From positions 1-64,000 of the forward strand of contig JAYSPY010000010.1 of NCBI GenBank assembly GCA_043721855.1: a stretch of 64,000 bases of DNA, given 5' to 3'. Shown one piece after another: positions 43,274-52,402 of the stretch. Numbering within the stretch: position 1 is the stretch's first letter; every line of letters starts with the position of its first letter. The translations under genes and the position numbers were made by a program. This DNA is from JACMNW01 sp043721855. GTDB lineage: Bacteria; Pseudomonadota; Alphaproteobacteria; Rhodobacterales; Rhodobacteraceae. The notes under the pieces are model-generated. The model did no database searches. It was not told where the DNA came from and saw only the letters and a program-made list of their open reading frames with translations.

Positions 43274-44299
43274 ATGCGTAAGGCAATTCTGCTGGCAGTG
43301 ATCGCTGCTGCCGGGTTCTCGTCTGCAGCGCTGGCTGAAGGCAAAAAAATCGGCGTATCTTGGGCTTCATTCCAGGAAGAGCGTTGGAAAATTGACGAAG
43401 CTGCAATGAAAGCAGCAATCGAAGCAGCTGGCGACGAATACATTTCGGCTGATGCTGAATCGTCCTCGGCCAAGCAGCTGACCGATGTTGAAGCTCTGAT
43501 CGCACAGGGTGCAAACGCCCTGATCATCAACGCCTGGGACAAAGACGCCATCGGTCCAGCGATTGAAGCAGCCGCTGCCGAAGGTATTCCGGTTGTTGGT
43601 TACGACCGTCTGATTGAAGATGCACGCACCTTCTATCTGACGTTCGACAACATCGGCGTTGGCCGCATCATCGCAGAATCCGTCGTGGCCGCAAAGCCAG
43701 ATGGCAATTATGCGATCATCAAGGGCGATCCCGGTGATCCGAATGCTGGATTCCTGCTGCAAGGCATGATGGGCGTGATCCAGGGCGCTGTTGACGCTGG
43801 TACCATCAAGATCGTGGGCGAGTCGTTCTCCGATGGCTGGAAGCCAGAAAATGCTCAGAAGAACATGGAGCAGATCCTGACCGCCAACAACAACGCAGTT
43901 GACGCTGTTTTGGCACAGAATGACGGTATGGCCGGTGGCGTTATCGCGGCACTTGCGGCTCAGGGCCTGAACATCGCGGTCGGTGGCCAGGATGGCGATC
44001 TTGCTGCAATCAACCGCGTTGCGCGTGGCACCCAGACTGTTTCGGTTTGGAAAGACTCGCGTCAGCTGGGTAAAGCTGCCGGCGAAATCGCATCGGCGCT
44101 TGCCGGTGGTGCAGCGCTTGATTCTGTCGCCGGGGCTGTGAAGTTCTCGGGCGGGGAAAAAGGCGTTGAAATGAACGCGATCCTGCTTGATCCGACACCG
44201 ATCACCAAAGACACGCTGAACCTTGCCATCGACGCAGGCCACATTTCGAAAGAAGCGGCTTGTGAAGGTGCCATGGAAGGCGTTGCTGCCTGCCAGTAA
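43274..44299 (+). CDS. xylF: D-xylose ABC transporter, periplasmic binding protein
   Basis: This is a 341-residue class B sugar-binding protein. The signal peptide is MRKAILLAVIAAAGFSSAALA. The mature protein begins KKIGVSWASFQEERWKID and contains ANALIINAWDKDAIGPAIEAA and VVGYDRLIEDA, typical of XylF. GGGAGGA lies 5 nt before the ATG at 43274, a near-perfect ribosome site. The codon choice (GCT, CGT, ATC, CTG) is more selective than in neighbours, fitting high expression. It is the first gene of the xylose operon and is separated from xylH by a terminator-like hairpin. Confidence 0.95.
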   Translation: MRKAILLAVIAAAGFSSAALAEGKKIGVSWASFQEERWKIDEAAMKAAIEAAGDEYISADAESSSAKQLTDVEALIAQGANALIINAWDKDAIGPAIEAAAAEGIPVVGYDRLIEDARTFYLTFDNIGVGRIIAESVVAAKPDGNYAIIKGDPGDPNAGFLLQGMMGVIQGAVDAGTIKIVGESFSDGWKPENAQKNMEQILTANNNAVDAVLAQNDGMAGGVIAALAAQGLNIAVGGQDGDLAAINRVARGTQTVSVWKDSRQLGKAAGEIASALAGGAALDSVAGAVKFSGGEKGVEMNAILLDPTPITKDTLNLAIDAGHISKEAACEGAMEGVAACQ

Positions 44300-44315
44300 T
44301 GGCAAACTGAAAGAT

Positions 44316-44348
44316 CGGCGCTGGCCCATGGGTCAGCGCCGGTTTTTT
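44316..44348 (+). terminator. Intercistronic terminator/attenuator between xylF and xylH
   Basis: CGGCGCTG (44316-44323) pairs with CAGCGCCG (44334-44341), and the inner GCCC/GGGT can extend the stem. It is followed by GTTTTTTC. This should end most transcripts after xylF, so that the binding protein is made in excess of the permease and ATPase. Confidence 0.85.
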
Positions 44349-44456
44349 CAAATAGATTGATGTGCTGCCAAGCCCAGTGTTGGCCTTGGGATGACGCGCT
44401 CACCTCGCGGTTACAATGTGCCGCCTCCCTTCCCTCCAGCAGCGATGGACACGGAC

Positions 44457-45785
44457 ATGACCCAAGCCCACCCCCCGACATCAACCGCTACACCCGGACC
44501 TGATCAACAGGCTGGTCCCATCGCCCGCTTCTTGCAGGCCACGGAAATCGACACCCGGCTTTTGGGGATGCTTGGTGCGCTGTTGCTGATCTGGGGTGGC
44601 TTTCACATCTACGGCGCTATTTTCAACGGGGCGGGCGCATTTCTGACGCCACGCAACCTTTGGAACCTGTCCGTTCAAACGTCGTCCATCGGCATCATGG
44701 CCACGGGCATGGTTCTGGTCATCGTGACGCGCAATATTGACCTGTCAGTGGGGTCGATCATCGGTGTCACCGGGATGGCGATGGGCATCTTGCAGGTCGA
44801 AATTCTGCCCGATTACCTTGGCCTTGGGCATTGGTCGATCTGGATCATCACGGCGATTGTAGGGCTGCTTGTTGGTGCCCTGATCGGGGCATTTCATGGC
44901 TGGCTGATCGCCTATCGCGGCATTCCGTCGTTCATTGTTACGCTGGGCGGGCTGATGGTCTGGCGCGGCATGGCCTTTATCTCGGCGGGCGGCAAAACCA
45001 TCTCGCCGGTGGATCAAACCTTTGCTCTGCTGGGCGGCGGGCCCTACGGCGCTGTCGGGTCAATCGGCAGCTGGATTGTTGGTATCCTTGCCTGCTTAGG
45101 TGTCCTTTGGCTGCTGCAATCAGGCCGCGCGCAACGCCGCGTACATGACTTTCCTTTGCGCCCAATGTGGGCCGAAGGCTTTTTGGCGGTGGTCGGGTGC
45201 GGTGCCATCATCAGCGCGGTGCTGCTGGTAAACTCTTATCCCTGGCCGAAGGGTATCGTCGCTGATTATGCCAAAGCCACGGGGCAAACGCTACCCGAAG
45301 GCACCTTCATCAGCCACGGCTTTGCCATTCCCGTTCTGATCCTGATTGTGGTCGGCATTCTGATGACCATTCTGATGACGCGCACCCGTTTTGGTCGTTA
45401 TGTCTTTGCCATCGGGGGCAACCCCGAGGCTGCAACCTTGGCCGGTATCAACACCCGCTGGATGACGGTGAAAATCTTCACGCTGATGGGCATGCTGGCG
45501 GGGCTTGCCGCCGTCATCGCGTCGGCGCGCCTGAATTCGGCCACCAATGCGCTTGGCACGTTGGACGAGCTTTACGTGATTGCCGCAGCCGTTATTGGCG
45601 GCACATCACTGGCGGGGGGGCTAGGGACCATCTATGGCGCAATCCTTGGCGCGCTGGTCATGCAAAGCCTGCAATCGGGTATGGTGCTGATCGGGTTTGA
45701 CAGTGCCATTCAGCGCATCGTTGTAGGCCTTGTTCTGGTGCTGGCCGTCTATCTCGACATCCTTTACCGCAAAAACGTGAAGTGA
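44457..45785 (+). CDS. xylH: D-xylose ABC transporter, permease
   Basis: This is a 442-residue polytopic permease of the ribose/xylose class with about ten or more hydrophobic helices. NLWNLSVQTSSIGIMATGMVLVIVTRNIDLSVGSIIG and PSFIVTLGGLMVWRGMAF are signature blocks, and the C-terminal GLGTIYGAILGALVMQSLQSGM is typical. The N-terminal Pro/Thr-rich residues are poorly conserved, so the start could be 44445 or 44457; neither has a strong ribosome site. xylG follows after 10 nt. Confidence 0.92.
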   Translation: MTQAHPPTSTATPGPDQQAGPIARFLQATEIDTRLLGMLGALLLIWGGFHIYGAIFNGAGAFLTPRNLWNLSVQTSSIGIMATGMVLVIVTRNIDLSVGSIIGVTGMAMGILQVEILPDYLGLGHWSIWIITAIVGLLVGALIGAFHGWLIAYRGIPSFIVTLGGLMVWRGMAFISAGGKTISPVDQTFALLGGGPYGAVGSIGSWIVGILACLGVLWLLQSGRAQRRVHDFPLRPMWAEGFLAVVGCGAIISAVLLVNSYPWPKGIVADYAKATGQTLPEGTFISHGFAIPVLILIVVGILMTILMTRTRFGRYVFAIGGNPEAATLAGINTRWMTVKIFTLMGMLAGLAAVIASARLNSATNALGTLDELYVIAAAVIGGTSLAGGLGTIYGAILGALVMQSLQSGMVLIGFDSAIQRIVVGLVLVLAVYLDILYRKNVK

Positions 45786-45795
45786 GGGGCAAGCC

Positions 45796-46554
45796 ATGAC
45801 CAACACAGGAACACCTCTGGTCGAGATGCGCGACATCTCGATCTCGTTCGGCGGCATCAAGGCTGTCGATCACGTCACCGTCAATTTGTATCCGGGCGAG
45901 GTTGTGGGCCTTCTGGGCCACAACGGCGCGGGCAAATCGACGCTGATCAAATGCCTGTCAGGGGCCTACAAGGCCGATGCCGGGCAAATCCTGATCAACG
46001 GGCAGGAGGTGGAGATCAACAACCCGCGCGACGCCCGCGCCCAGAACATCGAGACGATCTACCAAACGCTGGCGCTGGCAGACAACCTTGATGCCGCCTC
46101 CAACCTGTTTCTGGGGCGCGAACTGGTCAACTCCATGGGGTTTGTCGACGATTCCGCGATGGAGGCGGAGACCCGCAAGATCCTGGGCCGCCTGAACCCC
46201 AACTTCAAAAAGTTCAACGTGCCGGTGTCCGCGCTTTCAGGCGGTCAGCGCCAGTCTGTCGCCATTGCCCGCGCGGTGTATTTCAACGCCAAGATCCTGA
46301 TCATGGACGAACCCACCGCAGCCCTCGGCCCGCACGAGACGCAGATGGTGGCCGAACTCATCCAGGAACTGAAGGCGCAGGGTCTGGGCATTTTCCTGAT
46401 TGAACATGATATTCACAACGTGATGAAGCTGTGCGACCGCGCATCGGTGATGAAAAACGGCCAGCTTGTCGGCACGGTCAACGTCAATGATGTCACCGAT
46501 GAAGACATCCTTGGCATGATCATTCTGGGTAAGAAACCCGCCAAGGCCGCGTGA
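45796..46554 (+). CDS. xylG: D-xylose ABC transporter, ATP-binding protein (single-domain form)
   Basis: This is a 252-residue ATPase. Walker A is GHNGAGKST near residue 41, the signature is LSGGQRQSVAIARA, Walker B is ILIMDEPTAALG, and the H-loop is LIEHDIHNV. Escherichia coli XylG and RbsA are about twice as long because they carry two fused ATPase domains. This protein has one domain and presumably works as a homodimer, a form found in other bacteria. Its stop codon overlaps the xylB start by 1 nt. Confidence 0.93.
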   Translation: MTNTGTPLVEMRDISISFGGIKAVDHVTVNLYPGEVVGLLGHNGAGKSTLIKCLSGAYKADAGQILINGQEVEINNPRDARAQNIETIYQTLALADNLDAASNLFLGRELVNSMGFVDDSAMEAETRKILGRLNPNFKKFNVPVSALSGGQRQSVAIARAVYFNAKILIMDEPTAALGPHETQMVAELIQELKAQGLGIFLIEHDIHNVMKLCDRASVMKNGQLVGTVNVNDVTDEDILGMIILGKKPAKAA

Positions 46555-47990
46555 TGTATATCGGGCTCGATCTTGGCACGTCGGGCCTGAAAGGGATTTT
46601 GATCGACGATAAACAGTGCGTGCTGGCCGAGGCGACTGCACCGCTGACCGTCAGCCGTCTGCATGATGGCTGGTCCGAACAGGCCCCAAGCGATTGGATA
46701 GCCGCCGCTGAAAGCGTGATGGATGCGCTGTCGGCGCATGGGTTAAGTCGCGTTCAGGGTATTGGCCTGTCCGGCCAACAGCATGGCGCCACACTGTTGG
46801 ATGCGGCGGACGAAGTTTTGCGCCCCTGCATGCTGTGGAACGACACCCGAAGCGCGCAAGAGGCCGCCGATCTTGATGCCGATCCGATGTTCCGGCGCGT
46901 GACCGGCAACATCATTTTCCCCGGCTTCACTGCGCCAAAGGTGGATTGGGTCCGCAACAACGAACCCGCGATTTGGGAAAAAACTGCCAAAATTCTGCTG
47001 CCAAAGGATTATCTGCGCCTGTGGCTGACCGGCGATCATGTGGGTGAGATGTCGGATGCCGCTGGCACCGGGTGGTTTGATACCGGCGCGCGCGACTGGT
47101 CGGATGATCTGCTGACCGCGACAGGGCTGTCGCGTGCCCAGATGCCGCGCCTTGTCGAAGGGTCTGCCGTGTCTGGCACTTTGCGGGCTGCACTTGCGGG
47201 CCGCTGGGGCTTGCCATCTGGTGTCGTTGTGGCAGGCGGCGGTGGCGACAATGCCGCATCCGGCGTCGGCGTCGGCGTGGTGCGCGCGGGCGAGGCGTTC
47301 GTGTCGCTTGGCACATCAGGCGTGTTGTTTGCCGCCAATGATGGCTATAAGCCCGATCCGGCAACCGCCATTCACACCTTTTGCCACGCGCTGCCCGACA
47401 CATGGCATCAGATGGGCGTGATCCTGTCGGCAACGGATTCGCTGAATTGGTATGCGGGTCTGGTGGGGGAAACTGCCGCCAACCTGACCAAGGGTTTGAC
47501 CGCGCTGCAAGCGCCGGGCAAGACGCTGTTCCTGCCGTATCTTGGCGGCGAGCGTACCCCGGTCAATTCCGCAACCGTGCGCGGTGCTTTTGTCGGGCTG
47601 GAACATGCCACCGACCGCGCCGCAGGCACCCGCGCGGTGCTGGAAGGGGTCACCTTTGCCATCCGTGATTGCCGTGATGCCTTGGCGGCGACGGGCACCA
47701 GATTGACCAATCTGATTGCGGTCGGCGGTGGATCACGGTCTGATTATTGGCTGTCTGCCATTGCAACCGCGCTGAATTGCCCGGTCCTTGTGCCAGCGGC
47801 GGGTGATTTTGGCGGTGCTTTCGGTGCGGCACGCCTTGGCATGATGGCCGCCACTGGCGCAGGCGCTGAAATCGCCACACTTCCCGCCATCGCGCGCCAA
47901 ATAGACCCTGAACCATCGCTTCTTGCGGCCTTCGATGCAGGCCATGCCCGTTTCCGCGCCGCCCAAACTGCCATCAAGGATCTGCTATGA
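46554..47990 (+). CDS. xylB: Xylulokinase
   Basis: This 478-residue FGGY carbohydrate kinase phosphorylates D-xylulose to xylulose 5-phosphate. YIGLDLGTSGLKGILID is the N-terminal phosphate-binding loop, SGQQHGATLLD and LWNDTRSAQEA are xylulokinase-specific, and LIAVGGGSRSDYWLSAIATAL is the C-terminal adenosine-binding motif. A GTG at 46551 is in frame, but the ATG at 46554 (TGATG overlap with xylG) is preferred. The end overlaps xylA by 4 nt. Confidence 0.95.
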   Translation: MYIGLDLGTSGLKGILIDDKQCVLAEATAPLTVSRLHDGWSEQAPSDWIAAAESVMDALSAHGLSRVQGIGLSGQQHGATLLDAADEVLRPCMLWNDTRSAQEAADLDADPMFRRVTGNIIFPGFTAPKVDWVRNNEPAIWEKTAKILLPKDYLRLWLTGDHVGEMSDAAGTGWFDTGARDWSDDLLTATGLSRAQMPRLVEGSAVSGTLRAALAGRWGLPSGVVVAGGGGDNAASGVGVGVVRAGEAFVSLGTSGVLFAANDGYKPDPATAIHTFCHALPDTWHQMGVILSATDSLNWYAGLVGETAANLTKGLTALQAPGKTLFLPYLGGERTPVNSATVRGAFVGLEHATDRAAGTRAVLEGVTFAIRDCRDALAATGTRLTNLIAVGGGSRSDYWLSAIATALNCPVLVPAAGDFGGAFGAARLGMMAATGAGAEIATLPAIARQIDPEPSLLAAFDAGHARFRAAQTAIKDLL

Positions 47991-49288
47991 CTGATTTTTT
48001 CAAAGACATTCCCGCCATCAGATACGAAGGCCCGGCCTCCACCAACGAATTCGCCTTCCGGCATTACAACCCGGATGAGATGATCATGGGCAAGCGCATG
48101 GAAGATCACATGCGCTTTGCGGTTGCCTATTGGCATTCGTTCGCGTGGCCGGGGGGTGATCCGTTCGGCGGGCAGACCTTTGATCGGCCGTGGTTCGGCG
48201 ACACGATGGACCTTGCTAAGCTGAAAGCAGATGTCGCGTTCGAGATGTTCGATATCCTCGGCGCGCCCTTTTATTGCTTTCACGATGCCGATGCGCGGCC
48301 CGAAGGGGCAACGTTTGCGGAAAGCAAACGCAACCTAGAGGAAATTGTTGATTACCTTGGGGAAAAGCAAACCAACCATAAAACCAAACTGCTGTGGGGC
48401 ACCGCAAACCTGTTTTCGCACAAACGCTGGATGTCGGGTGCCGCCACCAACCCTGATCCCGAAGTGTTCGCCTATGCCGCTGCCACCGTGAAATCCTGCA
48501 TGGATGCCACGATGAAACTGGGTGGTGCGAACTATGTGCTGTGGGGCGGGCGCGAAGGGTATGAGACGCTGCTGAACACCGATCTTTCGCGCGAGGCCGA
48601 ACAGGCGGGCCGGTTCCTGTCGATGGTGGTCGAATACAAATACAAAATGGGCTTCAAAGGTGCGATCCTGATCGAGCCGAAACCGCAGGAACCCTCCAAA
48701 CACCAATACGACTATGACGTGGCCACCGTGTTTGGTTTCCTGCAGCGCTTTGGTCTTGAAAAAGAGGTTCAGGTCAACATCGAACAAGGCCACGCCATTC
48801 TTGCGGGGCACAGTTTTGAACATGAAATCGCGCTGGCGTCATCTTTGGGGATCTTCGGGTCTATCGACATGAACCGCAATGATTACCAATCCGGCTGGGA
48901 TACCGACCAGTTCCCGAACAACCACGCCGAAAAAGCCGTCGCTTTCTACGAGATTCTGCGCGCGGGCGGCTACACCACTGGCGGCACCAATTTTGATGCC
49001 AAAGTGCGGCGTCAAAGCCTTGATCCGGCTGATCTGATTCTGGCGCATGTTGGCGGCATGGATACCTGCGCGCGTGCGATGAAAGCCGCCGCCGCCCTGA
49101 TGGCCGATGGCAGCATGGAGGCCGCGCGGGCCGCGCGTTACGCAGGCTGGGATACGCCCGCCATCAAGGCGATGCTGACCTCGTCGCTGGATGCCATCGC
49201 GTCCGATGTGCTGGCAAAAAACATCAACCCACACCCCCGCTCCGGTCGCCAGGAACGCCTCGAAAACCTGTGGAACCGCTTCGTCTGA
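47987..49288 (+). CDS. xylA: Xylose isomerase
   Basis: This 433-residue TIM-barrel enzyme interconverts D-xylose and D-xylulose using divalent metals. The catalytic histidine region is YCFHDADARPEG (H99 and D102), the WGGREGYETLLNTD block and the metal-binding EPKPQEPSKHQYDYD segment are present, and the second metal site appears as NIEQGHAILAGHSFEHE. GGTNFDAKVRR near the C-terminus is conserved. Length matches the long (class II) isomerases. The ATGA overlap with xylB couples the two catabolic enzymes. Confidence 0.96.
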   Translation: MTDFFKDIPAIRYEGPASTNEFAFRHYNPDEMIMGKRMEDHMRFAVAYWHSFAWPGGDPFGGQTFDRPWFGDTMDLAKLKADVAFEMFDILGAPFYCFHDADARPEGATFAESKRNLEEIVDYLGEKQTNHKTKLLWGTANLFSHKRWMSGAATNPDPEVFAYAAATVKSCMDATMKLGGANYVLWGGREGYETLLNTDLSREAEQAGRFLSMVVEYKYKMGFKGAILIEPKPQEPSKHQYDYDVATVFGFLQRFGLEKEVQVNIEQGHAILAGHSFEHEIALASSLGIFGSIDMNRNDYQSGWDTDQFPNNHAEKAVAFYEILRAGGYTTGGTNFDAKVRRQSLDPADLILAHVGGMDTCARAMKAAAALMADGSMEAARAARYAGWDTPAIKAMLTSSLDAIASDVLAKNINPHPRSGRQERLENLWNRFV

Positions 49289-49293
49289 TCTTG

Positions 49294-49320
49294 CGGCTTC
49301 CTTTTCGTCCAAATACTCAT
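49294..49320 (-). repeat. 27-nt dispersed intergenic element, copy 2
   Basis: Read on the minus strand this matches 23 of 27 positions of the element at 4845-4871, with all 14 positions of the CGAAAAGGAAGCCG end region identical. It begins 5 nt after the xylA stop, before an aldo/keto reductase gene. No GC hairpin accompanies this copy. Both copies sit directly after stop codons. Confidence 0.6.
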
Positions 49321-49364
49321 ACGACCGCAGGGCCAATCGCCCCACCGCCAAAAAGGGCACAAGC

Positions 49365-50396
49365 ATGACCTACCACCCCGCCGAAAACCGCTATGACCGC
49401 ATGACGTACCGCCGCACGGGCAAGTCCGGCCTGATGCTGCCCGCCATTTCACTGGGTCTGTGGCACAATTTTGGCTTTGATACCCCGCATGACACCAAAC
49501 GCGCCATCTGCCACGCGGCGTTTGATCATGGCATCACGCATTTCGATCTGGCCAACAACTACGGCCCCCCGGCGGGCAGTGCGGAAACTGCCTTTGGCGA
49601 AATTCTGAAAACCGATTTCAAAGACCTGCGCGATGAATTGATCATTTCGTCAAAAGCCGGCTACCACATGTGGAACGGCCCCTACGGCGAATGGGGGTCG
49701 CGCAAATACCTGATCGCGTCCTGTGACCAGTCGCTCAAACGCATGGGCCTTGATTACGTCGATATCTTCTATTCGCACCGCTTTGATCCCGATACGCCGC
49801 TGGAAGAAACCATGGGTGCGTTGGATCACATCGTGCGGTCTGGCCGCGCGCAATACGTGGGCCTGTCCAGCTATAATTCCGAAAAAACCCGTGAGGCTGT
49901 GGCGATCCTGAAATCGCTTGGCACGCCCTGCCTGATCCATCAGCCCAGCTATAACATCCTGAACCGCTGGGTGGAAAAAGACGGGCTGCGTGAAACGCTT
50001 GCCGATCTTGGTGTTGGCTCCATTGCCTTTACGCCATTGGCGCAAGGCATCCTGACCCGCAAGTATCTGGGCGGCATTCCAGAGGGCAGCCGTGCGAGCC
50101 AAGGCAAAAGCCTTGATCCGGCGGTCATCACCCCGCGTGCTCTTGAATCGGTCCGCGCGCTGGATGCGATGGCACAGCAGCGTGGCCAAACCCTGGCACA
50201 GATGGCATTGGCTTGGGTGTTGCGCGGCGGCATGATCACGACGGCGCTGATCGGCGCCTCAAAACCCGAACAGGTGGTCGATTGCGCAGGTGCCATCGCA
50301 AACCTTGACTTTACCGCCGAAGAACTTTCGCAGATTGATCACATCTCGTCAGAAGAGGCGGTTAATCTTTGGGCGCGATCATCGCAGTCTGACTAG
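49365..50396 (+). CDS. Aldo/keto reductase, YghZ-type (L-glyceraldehyde 3-phosphate reductase-like)
   Basis: This is a 343-residue NADPH-dependent aldo/keto reductase. The catalytic tetrad residues are recognisable: Asp and Tyr in HFDLANNYGPPAGSAE, Lys in IISSKAGYHMW and His in IFYSHRFDP. The GYHMWNGPYGEWGSRKYL insertion is typical of the YghZ/MgrA group. It is likely read with the xylose operon and could act on an aldehyde by-product or on xylose itself, but the substrate is not assignable. AAGGGC lies 8 nt before the ATG at 49365. The upstream in-frame extension lies within xylA and is rejected. Confidence 0.88.
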   Translation: MTYHPAENRYDRMTYRRTGKSGLMLPAISLGLWHNFGFDTPHDTKRAICHAAFDHGITHFDLANNYGPPAGSAETAFGEILKTDFKDLRDELIISSKAGYHMWNGPYGEWGSRKYLIASCDQSLKRMGLDYVDIFYSHRFDPDTPLEETMGALDHIVRSGRAQYVGLSSYNSEKTREAVAILKSLGTPCLIHQPSYNILNRWVEKDGLRETLADLGVGSIAFTPLAQGILTRKYLGGIPEGSRASQGKSLDPAVITPRALESVRALDAMAQQRGQTLAQMALAWVLRGGMITTALIGASKPEQVVDCAGAIANLDFTAEELSQIDHISSEEAVNLWARSSQSD

Positions 50397-50403
50397 AATG
50401 ACA

Positions 50404-50473
50404 GTTTTCGCCTATTTTTTGGGCGGAAACCTTTGCAAAATGCAAAGCAGCCCCTCGATATCTGTGGATATCG
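50404..50473 (+). promoter_or_regulatory. Cluster of three consecutive stem-loops after the aldo/keto reductase
   Basis: Three inverted repeats follow one another: GTTTTCGCC/GGCGGAAAC (50404-50430, one wobble pair), CTTTGC/GCAAAG (50431-50447) and CGATATC/GATATCG (50456-50473, then TTT). They lie 8 nt after the reductase stop and before the TetR operator. They probably end the xylose transcript, and some may be operators. None has a long T run after it. Confidence 0.45.
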
Positions 50474-50526
50474 TTTCGCTGAAACATCTGGGATCTTGAC
50501 GTTTGGGTCATTGCCTCCAATTGGAT

Positions 50527-50542
50527 GAATGAATGTTCATTC
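50527..50542 (+). promoter_or_regulatory. TetR operator (perfect 7+2+7 palindrome)
   Basis: GAATGAA (50527-50533), TG, TTCATTC (50536-50542) is a perfect inverted repeat resembling operators of TetR-family efflux regulators. It lies 51 nt before the chosen tetR ATG. A TTGACG at 50496-50501 may be the -35 box, but the -10 is unclear. The position suggests autorepression and repression of the efflux genes downstream. Confidence 0.68.
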
Positions 50543-50592
50543 TTGCCGCACTGCAGCTAACGACTGCAGGACGCTACCGGAGCCACGCCCTG

Positions 50593-51204
50593 ATGACTGC
50601 CCCCATCGCCCCAGCCGATTTGCGCAGCGCCATGATTTTGGCGTCGGTACGGCGTGCCTTCATGGAAAAGGGTTTTGACGGCGCCTCGATGCAGGATCTG
50701 GCCCGCGAAGTCGGGATGAGCGTTGGTAATTTCTATCGCTACTTCCCCTCCAAAGCCGCCATCATCGAAGCGATTATCCTTGGCGATCTTGCTGATCTGG
50801 AGCGCGACTTTTTTGACATACTGGGGTCTGCTAACCCGATGCAACGCTTGCGCGAAACGATCAAAGGGCATGTCGAAAACAATCTGTGTGATGGTGAGGG
50901 CCGCCTTTGGGCAGAAATCACGGCTGTGGCGCTTCGCAAACCAGAAATCGCGGCCATTGTCCGCAAGATGGACATCGCGCTGAACCATCATCTGATGGCG
51001 GTATTTTCGATCACCAGCGGGTTGCCGTTGGCCGAAGTGACTCACCGCTTTTCGGCACATGGTTCACTTGTCAAAATGATGGTCATGGCAAGCGCCATGC
51101 AAGCCTGTGACGCGGGCGTTGTGCAGGTTGATCTGACGGCGCTTGTTTTACGCACCATAAACCAAACCCTGGACGAAATTCCCCAAATGCCGCTGAAGGG
51201 CTGA
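50593..51204 (+). CDS. TetR-family transcriptional repressor of the RND efflux operon
   Basis: This is a 203-residue TetR regulator. The N-terminal DNA-binding domain is clear: ILASVRRAFMEKGFDGASMQDLAREVGMSVGNFYRYFPSK, with the recognition helix at VGNFYRYF. The C-terminal ligand domain is helical and not assignable. The ATG at 50593 is chosen because an ATG at 50533 would put the operator inside the coding sequence. It is followed after 4 nt by the membrane-fusion protein gene, so it is probably the first gene of the efflux operon and its ligand may be a pump substrate. Confidence 0.9.
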   Translation: MTAPIAPADLRSAMILASVRRAFMEKGFDGASMQDLAREVGMSVGNFYRYFPSKAAIIEAIILGDLADLERDFFDILGSANPMQRLRETIKGHVENNLCDGEGRLWAEITAVALRKPEIAAIVRKMDIALNHHLMAVFSITSGLPLAEVTHRFSAHGSLVKMMVMASAMQACDAGVVQVDLTALVLRTINQTLDEIPQMPLKG

Positions 51205-51208
51205 TCCC

Positions 51209-52390
51209 ATGTCAATCTATCGCAGTTTGCTTGTCACTGTTGTTGCGACCTTGTTTATTCCCGCACCGCTGGCTTTTGCTGAAACCGCCGCACCGGCAGC
51301 CGCATCATCCGCCGTTCCCGCGATCACAGTCTCGCCTGTTGCCTTGTTGATGTTGCGCGACGAAGTGCGCGTGTCAGGTCTGGTTGGTCCTTTGGAAGAG
51401 GTGCAGGTTCAACCCCTTATAGAGGGGCAACCCATCGAAGCGCTGGAAGCCGATGTTGGCGACCGGGTAATCGCGGGTCAGGTTTTGGCCATGCTGTCAT
51501 CGACCACGTTGCAACTGCAAAAAAGCCAATTCACCGCGTCGCTTGCAGCAGCAGGTGCCACGATTGCGCAGGCGCAGGCACAGCTGATTGAAGCCCGGTC
51601 TTCTGCGGATGAAGCGCAGCGTGTCAATGACCGCACGATCAAGCTAAAGGCCCAGGGAACATCGTCGCAAGCAGCAGCTGATCAGTCAAATGCAGCTGCT
51701 GTTTCTGCCACGGCGCGGGTGACGGTTGCTGTGCAATCGCTTGAGGCCGCGCGCGCGCAACTGGCTTTGGCCGAGGCGCAGTTGGCAAATGTTGATTTAC
51801 AGCTTACCCGGACAAGCGTCGTCGCGCCGGTGTCTGGCGAAGTGGTGGAACGAAACGCCCTGCTTGGCGGCATTGCATCCGCGGCGGGGCCCGCTTTGTT
51901 CAAGCTGATCCGCGATGGGGCTTTGGAATTGCGTGCCGATGTGGCCGAGGCTGACCTGGTGCGTCTGGCAGCGGGTCAAACGGCACAAATGGTTGCCGTT
52001 GGCACAGCAGAGCCATTGGTCGGGACCGTCCGACTTGTCGAACCTACGATAGATGCCACATCGCGGCTTGGTCGTGTGCGCATAACGCTGGACAGGCCAG
52101 ACCTGGTCAGGTCGGGCATGTTTGTTGATGCAGTTGTTTTGATCGCCGCGCGCAAAACCATTGCGGTGCCTGTGACGGCAGTCGGCTCCAGCGCGGATGG
52201 CACAACAGTGATGCGGGTGCGCGACGGCCTTGTCGAACGGGTGCCTGTTGTGACCGGCATTCGGGATGGCGGCTTGGTTGAAATTACATCGGGCGTGGTT
52301 CCGGGTGATCTTATCGTAACCAAGGCTGCGGCCTTTGTGCGCGATGGCGATCACATCAATCCGGTTCTGGCGCAGGTTGAAACAAACTAG
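51209..52390 (+). CDS. RND efflux periplasmic adaptor (membrane-fusion protein)
   Basis: This is a 393-residue HlyD/AcrA-type adaptor. A signal peptide (LLVTVVATLFIPAPLAFA) precedes the lipoyl half-motifs (EALEADVGDRVIAGQVLAML and TRTSVVAPVSGEVVERNALLGG) around a long alpha-helical hairpin (about residues 100-200, rich in Ala/Gln heptads). Beta-barrel and membrane-proximal domains follow. The signal peptide shows no lipobox. It begins 4 nt after tetR with AAGGG upstream and feeds the pump at 52403. Confidence 0.91.
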   Translation: MSIYRSLLVTVVATLFIPAPLAFAETAAPAAASSAVPAITVSPVALLMLRDEVRVSGLVGPLEEVQVQPLIEGQPIEALEADVGDRVIAGQVLAMLSSTTLQLQKSQFTASLAAAGATIAQAQAQLIEARSSADEAQRVNDRTIKLKAQGTSSQAAADQSNAAAVSATARVTVAVQSLEAARAQLALAEAQLANVDLQLTRTSVVAPVSGEVVERNALLGGIASAAGPALFKLIRDGALELRADVAEADLVRLAAGQTAQMVAVGTAEPLVGTVRLVEPTIDATSRLGRVRITLDRPDLVRSGMFVDAVVLIAARKTIAVPVTAVGSSADGTTVMRVRDGLVERVPVVTGIRDGGLVEITSGVVPGDLIVTKAAAFVRDGDHINPVLAQVETN

Positions 52391-52402
52391 AGGCATTTGC
52401 AG

